Assembly: GCA_022788085.1 (NCBI GenBank)
Contig: JALEWA010000042.1
Location: 1-51,614, forward strand
Source: Lachnospiraceae bacterium
GTDB lineage: Bacteria; Bacillota; Clostridia; Lachnospirales; Lachnospiraceae
Direction: 5' to 3'
DNA length: 51,614 nt
In this document: positions 44,589-51,614 of the stretch, in pieces
How the letters are laid out: each line of letters starts with the position of its first letter
How positions within the stretch are numbered: position 1 is the first letter of the stretch
Translations under genes and position numbers: made by a program
Notes under the pieces: generated by a model
The model's input: only the letters and a program-made list of their open reading frames with translations
What the model was told of the DNA's origin: nothing
Databases searched by the model: none

Positions 44589-44641
44589 GCGCAAGCCCAC
44601 ACCGAGATGTAGCGCAGCGGAATCGAGGTGGGCATGGCTTT
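44589..44641. repeat. 53-bp repeat unit, copy A
   Basis: Begins GCGCAAGCCCACACCGAGAT and ends GGTGGGCATGGCTTT. The unit folds: GCCCAC and TCGA arms pair across an 11-position stem with one mismatch around the TTCCGC/GCTACA core. It is identical to 44665-44717 apart from one base. No supported gene; a 61-codon frame that crosses both copies is best explained by the repeats. Confidence 0.85.
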
Positions 44642-44664
44642 CTTCACTGCCTTTCTGACTATAC

Positions 44665-44717
44665 GCGCAAGCCCACACCGAGATGTAGCGTAGCGGAATC
44701 GAGGTGGGCATGGCTTT
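44665..44717. repeat. 53-bp repeat unit, copy B
   Basis: Direct repeat of the unit at 44589-44641, offset by 76 bases, with a single difference (GCGTAGCGG in place of GCGCAGCGG). A 23-base unrelated spacer separates the two. Both lie between the codY terminator and the insulating hairpin, that is, outside any needed transcript. Confidence 0.85.
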
Positions 44718-44724
44718 TAAGCAG

Positions 44725-44754
44725 CAAAAAAGATCCACCGTTACCGGCAGACCT
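44725..44754 (-). terminator. Intrinsic terminator of codY
   Basis: On the minus strand a 10-bp stem (AGGTCTGCCG with CGGTGGATCT, three wobble pairs) closes a GTAA tetraloop and is followed by TTTTTT. It starts ~29 bases after the codY stop. Confidence 0.8.
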
Positions 44755-44782
44755 TATATGCTCCATATACTATATGGTTCTA

Positions 44783-45568
44783 CTATTTATTTAACTGGCG
44801 TTTTAAAGCTTCTACTTCTTCAAATACGACATCATTCAATACTTTAATATAAGTTCCCTTCATACCTGATGAACGTGATTCAATAACTCCGGCACTTTCA
44901 AACTTACGAAGTGCATTAACGATAACACTTCTTGTAATACCTACTCTATCAGCAATCTTACTTGCAACCAGAATACCCTCTGTGCCATTAAGTTCATCAA
45001 AGATATGTGTAATAGCTTCCATTTCTGAGAAAGATAATGTAGAAATTGCAGATTTTACAACTGCTACCTTTCTATTCTCTTCAGCACTTTCTTCACTAAC
45101 CGCACGAAGCATTTCCAGTCCAACAACTGTTGTACCATACTCGCAAAGAATGATATCATCAATATCATACTGTTCATTACACTTGTAAATGAACAGAGTA
45201 CCAAGACGCTCACCTGCAATTTCAATCGGAGTAATGATTGCCTGGAACTTACGTACATCTGTACTCTCAAAGCCCAATGTAGCAAGGTTTACATTTTCTT
45301 TTGTAGAAAGAATTGCTAACAATCTCTCATTTAACATAGGATCGATGAATCCACCTACATTATCCTCTACAAGTTCCTTTAATTCTTCTACCTTTTCACA
45401 ATTACCAACACCTAAAACTTTTCCCTTTTTACTGATAACCAATACATTAGAATCTACGATATCACGCATTACCTTGCAGATATCATTAAATACTACTTTA
45501 CTGGAATTATTATTGTGTAAAAGTTTACCAATCTTTCTCGTTTTGTCTAATAATTGTACGCTACTCAT
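44783..45568 (-). CDS. codY: Global nutrient-responsive repressor CodY
   Basis: GTP- and branched-chain-amino-acid-sensing transcription factor. 261 aa: an N-terminal GAF domain (KTRKIGKLLHNN to ~150) and a C-terminal winged helix-turn-helix (~200-245: GILVASKIADRVGITRSVIV; NALRKFESAGVIESRSSG). Normal length. GGAGGTTTGTT precedes the ATG. It lies directly upstream of flgB, as in Bacillus subtilis, and two CodY-type boxes lie in the flagellar genes downstream. Confidence 0.97.
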   Translation of the reverse strand: MSSVQLLDKTRKIGKLLHNNNSSKVVFNDICKVMRDIVDSNVLVISKKGKVLGVGNCEKVEELKELVEDNVGGFIDPMLNERLLAILSTKENVNLATLGFESTDVRKFQAIITPIEIAGERLGTLFIYKCNEQYDIDDIILCEYGTTVVGLEMLRAVSEESAEENRKVAVVKSAISTLSFSEMEAITHIFDELNGTEGILVASKIADRVGITRSVIVNALRKFESAGVIESRSSGMKGTYIKVLNDVVFEEVEALKRQLNK

Positions 45569-45629
45569 AACAAACCTCCAAGTTTTTCTACCGACCAGTC
45601 AAAATATTCCGCAATTATCTATATTGGGC

Positions 45630-45658
45630 ATTTTAACATACGTTTACTCTTTTTTCAA
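45630..45658 (-). promoter_or_regulatory. codY: Sigma-A promoter of codY
   Basis: On the minus strand TTGAAA (45658-45653), a 17-base spacer and TAAAAT (45635-45630). It lies ~60 bases before the codY start, in the 176-base gap after topA, so codY can be expressed apart from topA. Confidence 0.7.
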
Positions 45659-45744
45659 TAGTCCAAACTGATATTTCAAGATTACTCACACTTTTATCAG
45701 AATTGGATAATTTTTCATGGTTTTTAAGAAAATTGCACAAATAT

Positions 45745-47808
45745 TTATTTGTTTTTTATATTACCACATTCTTCATTGGTACATACCAGCTTGTTACCTT
45801 TAATGAGCATCAGGCTGCCACATTTTTCACATTTTTCTTGTGCTGGTCTCTGCCATACCATGAAATCGCATTCCGGATTATTTTCACATCCGTAATACTT
45901 TCTTCCCTTTTTGGATTTACGCACAACGATGTCTTTACCGCATTTTGGACAAGCTACTCCTATTTTTTCAAAGTATGTCTTAGTATTACGGCATTCCGGG
46001 AATCCCGGACATGCAAGGAATTTTCCGTGAGGACCATATTTGATTACCATACGTCTTCCACACATATCACAGATTTCATCCGATTCTTCATCGGCAATTT
46101 TTATCTTCTCAAGTTTTTTCTCTGCATCATTTACGGCTTCATCCAAATCAGGATAAAAATTAGACACTACTGTCTTCCAGTCAATGGCACCTTCTCCTAC
46201 CTTATCCAGCAATGCTTCCATATTTGCAGTAAAATTCACATCTACAATAGAAGGAAATGCTTCCTTCATCATGTTATTTACTGCCTCACCAAGCTCAGAT
46301 ACATATAAATTCTTATCTTCCTTGATTACATATCTTCTTGCCATGATTGTAGTAATGGTTGGTGCATACGTACTTGGGCGCCCGATTCCAAGCTCTTCCA
46401 AAGCACGTACAAGGGAAGCTTCCGTAAAATGTGCCGGTGGCTGTGTAAAATGCTGCTTCTTATCAAACTGCTCCAGCACAAGCTTCGTATCCTTAGTAAT
46501 GTCTTTGACAATTGTATTTGCTTCTGTCTTATCATCTTCATCATCACGATAAACACTCATAAAACCATCAAACACAACCTTTGATGCTGCCACAGTAAAT
46601 CTATGACTATCTGCACCTATTTTTACAGAGGTAGTCTCATATCTTGCACTTGTCATTCTGCTTGCAGCAAAACGCTTCCATATCAGCTGATATAAACGAA
46701 ATTGATCCCTGCTTAAAGACTCCTTTATTTCAGCCGGTGTATTACGAATATCTGTAGGTCGGATTGCTTCATGCGCATCCTGAATCTTTGGTCCATTCTT
46801 TTTCTCAGTCGTTTCCTTTGCTGCATAGGACTCTCCATATACTTCTTCAATATATGTCTGTGCCATAGCCACAGCTTCTTCAGATACTCTTGTTGAATCT
46901 GTACGCAGATATGTTATGATACCTACTGTCCCCATCCCTTTAATCTCGATACCTTCATATAGCTGTTGTGCAAGACGCATCGTCTTCTGTGTAGAAAAAT
47001 TCAATACTTTACTTGCTTCCTGCTGTAAGGTTGAAGTAGTAAATGGTAACGGGGCTTTTTTTACTCGTTCTCCCTTTTTAACATCTGTAACTTTATATTC
47101 TGCCTGTTCCAGTTCATTCAGAATCTTATTCAACTGTTCCTCAGAGGTAATCTCAATCTTACCGTTTTCTGTACCATAATACTTTGCCATAAGTGGCTTT
47201 TTCTCACCCGGAATATGAAAAGCTGCATCCAAAGTCCAGTATTCCTCCGGAATAAATGCATTTATTTCATCTTCCCTGTCACAGATTATGCGCAGTGCAA
47301 CAGACTGCACACGTCCGGCACTTAAGCCTCTTTTAATCTTCTCCCACAAAAGCGGAGAAATGCGGTATCCAACCATTCGGTCGAGCACTCTTCTTGCCTG
47401 TTGTGCATCAACAAGATTCATGTCAATCTCTCTTGCATTCTTCAAGGATTCTTTTACCGCGTTTTTGGTAATTTCATTAAATGTAATACGGTATACTTTC
47501 TTGTCCGCAAGTTTTAAAGCCTCATATAGATGCCATGAAATAGCTTCTCCTTCTCGGTCAGGGTCAGTCGCAAGATAGACTTTTTCTGCCTTTTTGACTT
47601 CCTTTCGAAGCTTTGCCAGAATATCACCTTTTCCTCTGATTGTAATATACTTAGGCTCATAATCATGCTCTATGTCAATACCCATCTGGCTTTTTGGCAA
47701 ATCACGCACATGTCCGTTACTAGCCAATACTTCATAATTAGCACCTAAGAATTTTTTAATTGTCTTAACTTTTGCGGGTGATTCCACTATCACTAGATAC
47801 TTTGCCAT
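45745..47808 (-). CDS. topA: DNA topoisomerase I
   Basis: Type IA topoisomerase that relaxes negative supercoils. 687 aa from MAKYLVIVESPAKVKTIKKF: TOPRIM domain with DPDREGEAISWHL, active-site tyrosine in GIITYLRTDSTR, central domain with HEAIRPTDI and GIGRPSTYAPT. Three C-terminal four-cysteine zinc modules follow (CDMCGRRM...CPGFPEC; CPKCGKDI...CENNPEC; CEKCGSL...CTNEEC). The frame extends 39 codons upstream, but AAGGGGTAACTTT sets the start at 47808. Confidence 0.97.
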   Translation of the reverse strand: MAKYLVIVESPAKVKTIKKFLGANYEVLASNGHVRDLPKSQMGIDIEHDYEPKYITIRGKGDILAKLRKEVKKAEKVYLATDPDREGEAISWHLYEALKLADKKVYRITFNEITKNAVKESLKNAREIDMNLVDAQQARRVLDRMVGYRISPLLWEKIKRGLSAGRVQSVALRIICDREDEINAFIPEEYWTLDAAFHIPGEKKPLMAKYYGTENGKIEITSEEQLNKILNELEQAEYKVTDVKKGERVKKAPLPFTTSTLQQEASKVLNFSTQKTMRLAQQLYEGIEIKGMGTVGIITYLRTDSTRVSEEAVAMAQTYIEEVYGESYAAKETTEKKNGPKIQDAHEAIRPTDIRNTPAEIKESLSRDQFRLYQLIWKRFAASRMTSARYETTSVKIGADSHRFTVAASKVVFDGFMSVYRDDEDDKTEANTIVKDITKDTKLVLEQFDKKQHFTQPPAHFTEASLVRALEELGIGRPSTYAPTITTIMARRYVIKEDKNLYVSELGEAVNNMMKEAFPSIVDVNFTANMEALLDKVGEGAIDWKTVVSNFYPDLDEAVNDAEKKLEKIKIADEESDEICDMCGRRMVIKYGPHGKFLACPGFPECRNTKTYFEKIGVACPKCGKDIVVRKSKKGRKYYGCENNPECDFMVWQRPAQEKCEKCGSLMLIKGNKLVCTNEECGNIKNK

Positions 47809-47921
47809 AAAGTTACCCCTTATCACATATTCATAGTTACGAATACAAATTAAGAATTTTCGTAATCGTGAACCACTATACACCATATTTTTCGTTGTTG
47901 CAAGTATATTTTCAGAATTTA

Positions 47922-49067
47922 TCATATTTTTGGATTTGTTAGCTTATATTGTACCCCTGTTCTTGACACAATTCCTTTCATCTCTAGTTCTAATAATCCT
48001 CTACATATTTCCGGAACGGAACTGTTGTCATTTTGTTCCCTTAACGCCATAATCATTGCATTCTGCGTGCAGGGAATGATATCAAGAACATTATAGAGCT
48101 TCTTTGCAATATCAGACATTTCATAACAGAGAGAACTATCCTTTTTTGCTTTCTGTAACTTCTCATTCCATCCCAAATCTTCCAAAAATTCTTCCGGGGT
48201 AACTGCAATTCCTGCCCCCTGACGCAGAAGTTTATTACACCCCATACTCAGGCCATCTGTACATCTGCCCGGAATGGCATATACCTCTTTTCCTTGTTCC
48301 AGTGCCATATCCACTGTAATAAAAGTGCCGCTCTTCTCTCTTGCTTCTACAACTAATACCACATCCGATAATGCACTGATAATCCGATTCCTCTGTGGGA
48401 AAAATAATGCTCTTGGCTCTGTGCCCGGCACATATTCCGATATGATGCCTCCTCTTTCTATTAATTGATAATACAAATCCTTATTACTCGGCGGATAGAT
48501 GATATCCACACCACAGCCTAAAATACCATATGATATTCCACCTGCCTTTATTGCTGTCCTCTGACTGATTCCATCAATTCCCATTGCCATTCCACTGATT
48601 ACCGTAATTCCGGCTCTTGCAAGCCGGTCAGCAAAATGTTCCGCCATACATCTTCCATAATCACTATATCTTCTTGCCCCAATCATAGCAATGGCCGGCT
48701 TATCCTGATTTGGCAGATTCCCTAAATAGAAAATCCCTAACGGCACATCAGGTATATGAATCAGCTTTTTAGGAAAGTCTGCAGCACCAAAATAAGTAAA
48801 CCGGATTCCTCTTTTTTCCAAATTCTGAAATAATATTTGTGGATTAGTTTTCTTCTTATACTGTTGCCATTTAAGGCTTTCCTTTTCACCTATGAGAGCC
48901 TGTATCTGTTTTTCCGGTAAAAGATACGCCTCCTTATATGCCCCTGCTGCCCGAACGATTTCGTGAAGCTTTTTTCTTCCTATTCCGATTATGGAAGCAA
49001 TCCAGCACGCATACATCTTTTCTTCTGTTTCTTCTATATTATAATACTCCATTTCTATTTCATACAT
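47922..49067 (-). CDS. dprA: DNA-processing protein DprA
   Basis: Loads RecA on incoming single-stranded DNA during transformation. 381 aa: an N-terminal helix-hairpin region (IASIIGIGRKKLHEIVRAAG), the Rossmann-like core with IAMIGARRYSDYG, ITVISGMAMGIDGISQRTAI, PQRNRIISALSDVVLVVEAR and a SGTFITVDMALEQGKEVYAIPG block, and a C-terminal winged-helix domain. The ATG at 49067 lacks a strong ribosome site; an ATG 17 codons later is possible. The comM-dprA-topA order is common in Firmicutes. Confidence 0.94.
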   Translation of the reverse strand: MYEIEMEYYNIEETEEKMYACWIASIIGIGRKKLHEIVRAAGAYKEAYLLPEKQIQALIGEKESLKWQQYKKKTNPQILFQNLEKRGIRFTYFGAADFPKKLIHIPDVPLGIFYLGNLPNQDKPAIAMIGARRYSDYGRCMAEHFADRLARAGITVISGMAMGIDGISQRTAIKAGGISYGILGCGVDIIYPPSNKDLYYQLIERGGIISEYVPGTEPRALFFPQRNRIISALSDVVLVVEAREKSGTFITVDMALEQGKEVYAIPGRCTDGLSMGCNKLLRQGAGIAVTPEEFLEDLGWNEKLQKAKKDSSLCYEMSDIAKKLYNVLDIIPCTQNAMIMALREQNDNSSVPEICRGLLELEMKGIVSRTGVQYKLTNPKI

Positions 49068-49075
49068 AACAATTC

Positions 49076-49106
49076 TGGTAACTGTTCAGTTGCTTCATAG
49101 TTACCA
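49076..49106. repeat. Diverged stem-loop related to the 43-bp repeat
   Basis: TGGTAACT (49076-49083) pairs with AGTTACCA (49099-49106). The loop keeps TTCAGT-2 nt-CTTCAT, the same core as in the two exact copies at 26.7 and 31.6 kb, while the paired arms differ. It is in the 66-base gap between comM and dprA. Confidence 0.6.
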
Positions 49107-49133
49107 ATTTCGTTATCTTTACTCCTTTTATCT

Positions 49134-50699
49134 CTAACTTACTGATTCATCTCCAGAATTCCAATATTTTCCATCATTCATTCGGTAGCAGATTGCCTCT
49201 CCTAAATGCTGCTCCCTGATTTCGTCTGATCCATCTAAATCCGCTATCGTTCTTGCCACCTTAATAATCTTATGATATGCCCTTGCAGAAAGCTTCATTT
49301 TACAAAATACCTGTTCCATCATTTCCTGTTCTTTTAACCCCAGAGCACAATATTCCTTAATGTCTCCAACACCGAGTTCTGCATTAAAACGATATCTTGT
49401 TTCCTTATATCTTCTTTCCTGTCGGCTTCTTGCTTCCATAACCCGCGACTTAATGATTTTTGTACTCTCATTCTTCATATTTGCAGAGAGCTGCTTAATA
49501 TCAACTCGTGGGGCTTCTATTGTTACATCGATTCTATCCAAAATTGGACCGGATATTCGGTTCAGATAACGTTTTACTTCATTTTCTGAACAGGTACATC
49601 TGTTCCGGTCAGGAAAAAATCCGCAAGGACATGGATTCATGGCAGCTACCAACATAAAATCAGCAGGATAAATAAAGCTCCCATAGGTTCTTGCAATATG
49701 TATTCTCTTATCTTCCAGGGGTTGTCTTAAGATTTCAAGTGTATTTCTTCGAAATTCAGGTAATTCATCCATGAATAAGACGCCTCGATGGGCAAGTGAT
49801 ATGACACCCGGCTTTGGTACTCTTCCTCCACCTGCAAGTGCCTGTTCTGAAATAGTGTGATGTGGTGCCAAAAATGGTCTTCTTGTCATGAGTGCTTTCT
49901 TCTCATCCAACATTCCTGCAACACTATAAATAGTTGATACTTCAAGGCTTTCTTCCATAGTCAGATTTGGCAGAATCCCCGGTATCCTCTTTGCAATCAT
50001 AGTCTTACCGGAACCTGGTGGACCAATCATTAAAACATGATGAAAACCGGCTGCGGCAATTTCAACAGCTCTTTTTACTCCTTCCTGACCATTTATTTCA
50101 GCAAAATCAACATCCTCCTCCTGTTCTTCTTCGAGCCTGTCCAACAGTCCCGAATCTGCCGGTGGTATCATAGCGTATTTTTCCGTTTCGCTCTTTCCAA
50201 GATACTCAATCGTTTCTTTCAGGCTTGTTACTCCTATAATCTCGATTCCTTCGATTATGGCTCCCTCTCTTGTATTCGCCTTTGGAATAATACAACGCCT
50301 GTATCCACTCTGTTTTGCCTTCCTTGCAATAGGAAGTATTCCTTTGACCGGCCTTACCTTTCCATCAAGTCCAAGCTCGCCTACTATCAGAGTATTGCTT
50401 ACATATTCTTCCGGAAGATATCCCATCGATACCAATACTCCAATAGCGATGGGAAGATCATAGGAAGCTCCTTCCTTTCTCATATCTGCCGGTGAAATAC
50501 TGATGGTAATCCTCTTTGCCGGTATTTCAATTCCGGTATTTTTTAATGCCACCTTTACACGTTCCCTGGCTTCACGTACTTCATTGCTGAGCTGGCCAAC
50601 CATTTCAAAGCCCGGCATTCCTGTCGATACATCAACCTCTACAACAGCAAGCAGACTTTCTATTCCGCTAATTGCTCCTGTAACTACTTTACTGTACAT
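49134..50699 (-). CDS. comM: ComM-type AAA+ ATPase (YifB family)
   Basis: Mg chelatase-like helicase that aids branch migration of incoming DNA in transformation. 521 aa: Lon-type N-terminal domain (VEVDVSTGMPGFEMVGQLSN; GELGLDGKVRPVKGILPIAR), Walker A in MIGPPGSGKTMIAKRIPGIL, Walker B MDELPEFRRNTLEILRQPLE, and CPCGFF/CTC cysteines. AAAGGAGAAGAGTATAT precedes the ATG. Many non-competent bacteria also carry it. Confidence 0.94.
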   Translation of the reverse strand: MYSKVVTGAISGIESLLAVVEVDVSTGMPGFEMVGQLSNEVREARERVKVALKNTGIEIPAKRITISISPADMRKEGASYDLPIAIGVLVSMGYLPEEYVSNTLIVGELGLDGKVRPVKGILPIARKAKQSGYRRCIIPKANTREGAIIEGIEIIGVTSLKETIEYLGKSETEKYAMIPPADSGLLDRLEEEQEEDVDFAEINGQEGVKRAVEIAAAGFHHVLMIGPPGSGKTMIAKRIPGILPNLTMEESLEVSTIYSVAGMLDEKKALMTRRPFLAPHHTISEQALAGGGRVPKPGVISLAHRGVLFMDELPEFRRNTLEILRQPLEDKRIHIARTYGSFIYPADFMLVAAMNPCPCGFFPDRNRCTCSENEVKRYLNRISGPILDRIDVTIEAPRVDIKQLSANMKNESTKIIKSRVMEARSRQERRYKETRYRFNAELGVGDIKEYCALGLKEQEMMEQVFCKMKLSARAYHKIIKVARTIADLDGSDEIREQHLGEAICYRMNDGKYWNSGDESVS

Positions 50700-50732
50700 A
50701 TATACTCTTCTCCTTTGCTGTTTCTGAACCTT

Positions 50733-50761
50733 TTTATAGCATATATGCCTGTATATCTCAA
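50733..50761 (-). promoter_or_regulatory. Sigma-A promoter of comM-dprA(-topA)
   Basis: On the minus strand TTGAGA (50761-50756) is followed after exactly 17 bases by TATAAA (50738-50733). It lies ~35 bases ahead of the comM start codon. The spacer contains a GCATATATGC palindrome. Confidence 0.7.
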
Positions 50762-50863
50762 TTCAAATGTCATAATTCGTTATTTAATTGTAAAAAATCG
50801 TTGTTTTTTCATATTTGTCCACGATGCTCATGCAGATATATGATTGCTTGTCTATTGAAACCG

Positions 50864-50899
50864 CCAGTAAAGTTTGAAACTCTGTTTCAAACTTTACTG
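50864..50899. other. Perfect 16-bp hairpin at the end of the sigK-like gene
   Basis: CAGTAAAGTTTGAAAC (50865-50880) and its exact complement (50884-50899) enclose a 3-base loop. On the minus strand it starts with the last codon and stop of the sigma gene. No T-run follows on that strand (GGCGG), so it is not a classical terminator; it may stabilise the message or end transcription with other factors. Confidence 0.7.
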
Positions 50900-51535
50900 C
50901 ATTTTATAGAAAGCACATTTTAGCTTTTCCAAGGCCTTCTTCTCAATTCGTGAAACATAACTTCTGGATATCCCCTGCATCTTACCAATCTCCCGCTGTG
51001 TCATCTCACGATTTTTTCCAAGACCATAACGGAGCCGTATAATCTCCTTCTCCCGGTCGTCCAGAACGGTTTCTATTAATCTGGAAAGCTTGCTGATTTT
51101 TTCAATGTTATCAATACTATCTACAATATCCATTTGCTCCTGTTCACAGACGTCGAGAAGATTAATCTCATTCCCCTCTTTATCAGTGCCAATTGGCTCA
51201 TATAAAGAGATTTCCCTCGTAGCCTTCTTCCTTGCACGAAACATCATCAGTAATTCATTATCAATACACTTGGCAGCATATGTCCCCAGTCTGTTTCCCT
51301 TCTCCTGTCTAAAGGTTGAAATAGCCTTTATCAATCCGATCGTTCCAATAGAAATCAGATCCTCCATATCCTCTCCTGCTCCAACATACTTCTTTGCTAC
51401 ATGAGCTACCAGGCGGAGATTTCTTTCAATCAGAATCTTGCGTGCCTCATTTGCCGCTTCCCGGTCTCCACTGCACATCATATTTAGATATCCGGTTTCT
51501 TCCTGGGCTGTTAATGGCTGTTGAAAGGTTTTCAA
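50894..51535 (-). CDS. sigK: Sporulation-type sigma factor SigK
   Basis: Late mother-cell sigma factor of sporulation. 213 aa: region 2 with LIERNLRLVAHVAKKYVGAG, EDLISIGTIGLIKAISTFR and LGTYAAKCIDNELLM; region 4 with LDDREKEIIRLRYGLG and TQREIGKMQGISRSYVSRIE. It begins MKTFQQPLTAQEE, the point where mature Bacillus SigK begins; the ~20-residue inhibitory pro-sequence is absent, and an in-frame TAG 13 codons upstream leaves no room for one. The start is a TTG with GGAGG 6 bases upstream. Its promoter fits SigK/SigE control. Confidence 0.88.
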   Translation of the reverse strand: MKTFQQPLTAQEETGYLNMMCSGDREAANEARKILIERNLRLVAHVAKKYVGAGEDMEDLISIGTIGLIKAISTFRQEKGNRLGTYAAKCIDNELLMMFRARKKATREISLYEPIGTDKEGNEINLLDVCEQEQMDIVDSIDNIEKISKLSRLIETVLDDREKEIIRLRYGLGKNREMTQREIGKMQGISRSYVSRIEKKALEKLKCAFYKMQ

Positions 51536-51561
51536 GGAATTCCTCCCGGACCTGTTTCTAT

Positions 51562-51589
51562 TATTCTATGAAGTATTTTCCCTTTCTGT
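51562..51589 (-). promoter_or_regulatory. sigK: SigK/SigE-type promoter of sigK
   Basis: On the minus strand the sequence is AC-N17-CATAGAATA (AC at 51589-51588, CATAGAATA at 51570-51562), which matches the SigK consensus AC-N16/17-CATAnnnTA. It is ~27 bases upstream of the TTG start. It would give SigE-dependent onset or SigK autoregulation. Confidence 0.6.
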
Positions 51590-51614
51590 GCCTTTCCACT
51601 TTTATATTATTCCT

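Noticed and set aside
44589-44717. Repeat pair considered as a CRISPR array
   Set aside because: Only two units, 53 bp each, with a 23-base spacer and internal fold, and no cas genes nearby; it fits a dispersed element instead.
44553-44738. 61-codon frame across the 53-bp repeats
   Set aside because: Its sequence simply mirrors the repeats, has no ribosome site I trust and crosses a terminator hairpin.
47909-47923. CodY-like sequence ATTTTCAGAATTTAT near the end of dprA
   Set aside because: Only about 11 of 15 positions match and it is not at a convincing promoter.

Overview
The window comes from a low-GC, motile, Gram-positive clostridial bacterium. It most resembles the family Lachnospiraceae; the genus cannot be fixed from this sequence. 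The evidence is a Bacillus/Clostridium-type fla/che operon preceded by codY and followed by rpsB-tsf, FliY and CheC/CheD in place of CheZ, a sporulation sigma factor of the SigK type, and strong GGAGG ribosome sites throughout. Every supported gene, including the 16S rRNA start at the left edge, lies on the minus strand, so transcription runs from right to left.

In transcription order: a SigK-like sigma factor with a SigK/SigE-type promoter and no pro-sequence (51.5-50.9 kb); a DNA-processing module comM-dprA-topA (50.7-45.7 kb) behind a good sigma-A promoter; codY (45.6-44.8 kb) with its own promoter and terminator; a 397-base intergenic region with two 53-bp repeat units, a second terminator and the fla/che promoter; then about 35 kb of flagellar and chemotaxis genes: flgB flgC fliE fliF fliG fliH fliI fliJ ylxF fliK flgD, a TIGR02530-type gene, flgE flbD(swrD) motA motB fliL fliM fliY cheY fliO fliP fliQ fliR flhB flhA flhF flhG, a PilZ gene, cheB cheA cheW cheC cheD, a small membrane protein, sigD, a FapA/DUF342 gene, a small unknown, a DUF6115 (SwrB-like) gene and a LysM/MltG-like lipidless membrane protein. 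These are followed by rpsB and tsf, a diguanylate cyclase receptor, a damaged chemoreceptor gene, a ZIP metal transporter and finally the promoters, leader and first ~108 bases of a 16S rRNA gene.

The genes together build the rod, export gate, C-ring, hook and stators, then the sensory core (CheA/W/Y/B/C/D) and the late sigma factor. A PilZ protein inside the operon and a GGDEF receptor just beyond it suggest that c-di-GMP feeds into motility. I found no cheR, cheV, flgM or flagellin gene here.

The most interesting non-coding signal is regulatory. A 13/15 match to the CodY box lies inside the fla/che promoter, and a perfect 15/15 CodY box abuts an internal promoter in front of motA. This suggests that nutrient status controls both flagellar assembly and stator synthesis. 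Other notable points are a 43-bp repeat copied exactly between two pairs of operon genes, with a diverged third copy whose stem has changed but whose loop is kept; a chemoreceptor with an in-frame TGA and an apparently missing signalling tip; a double solute-binding-protein/GGDEF fusion that seems to have lost part of its first binding domain; and tandem amino-acid repeats in FliY and FlgD. I see no phage, insertion sequence, CRISPR array or clearly new defence or biosynthetic system.
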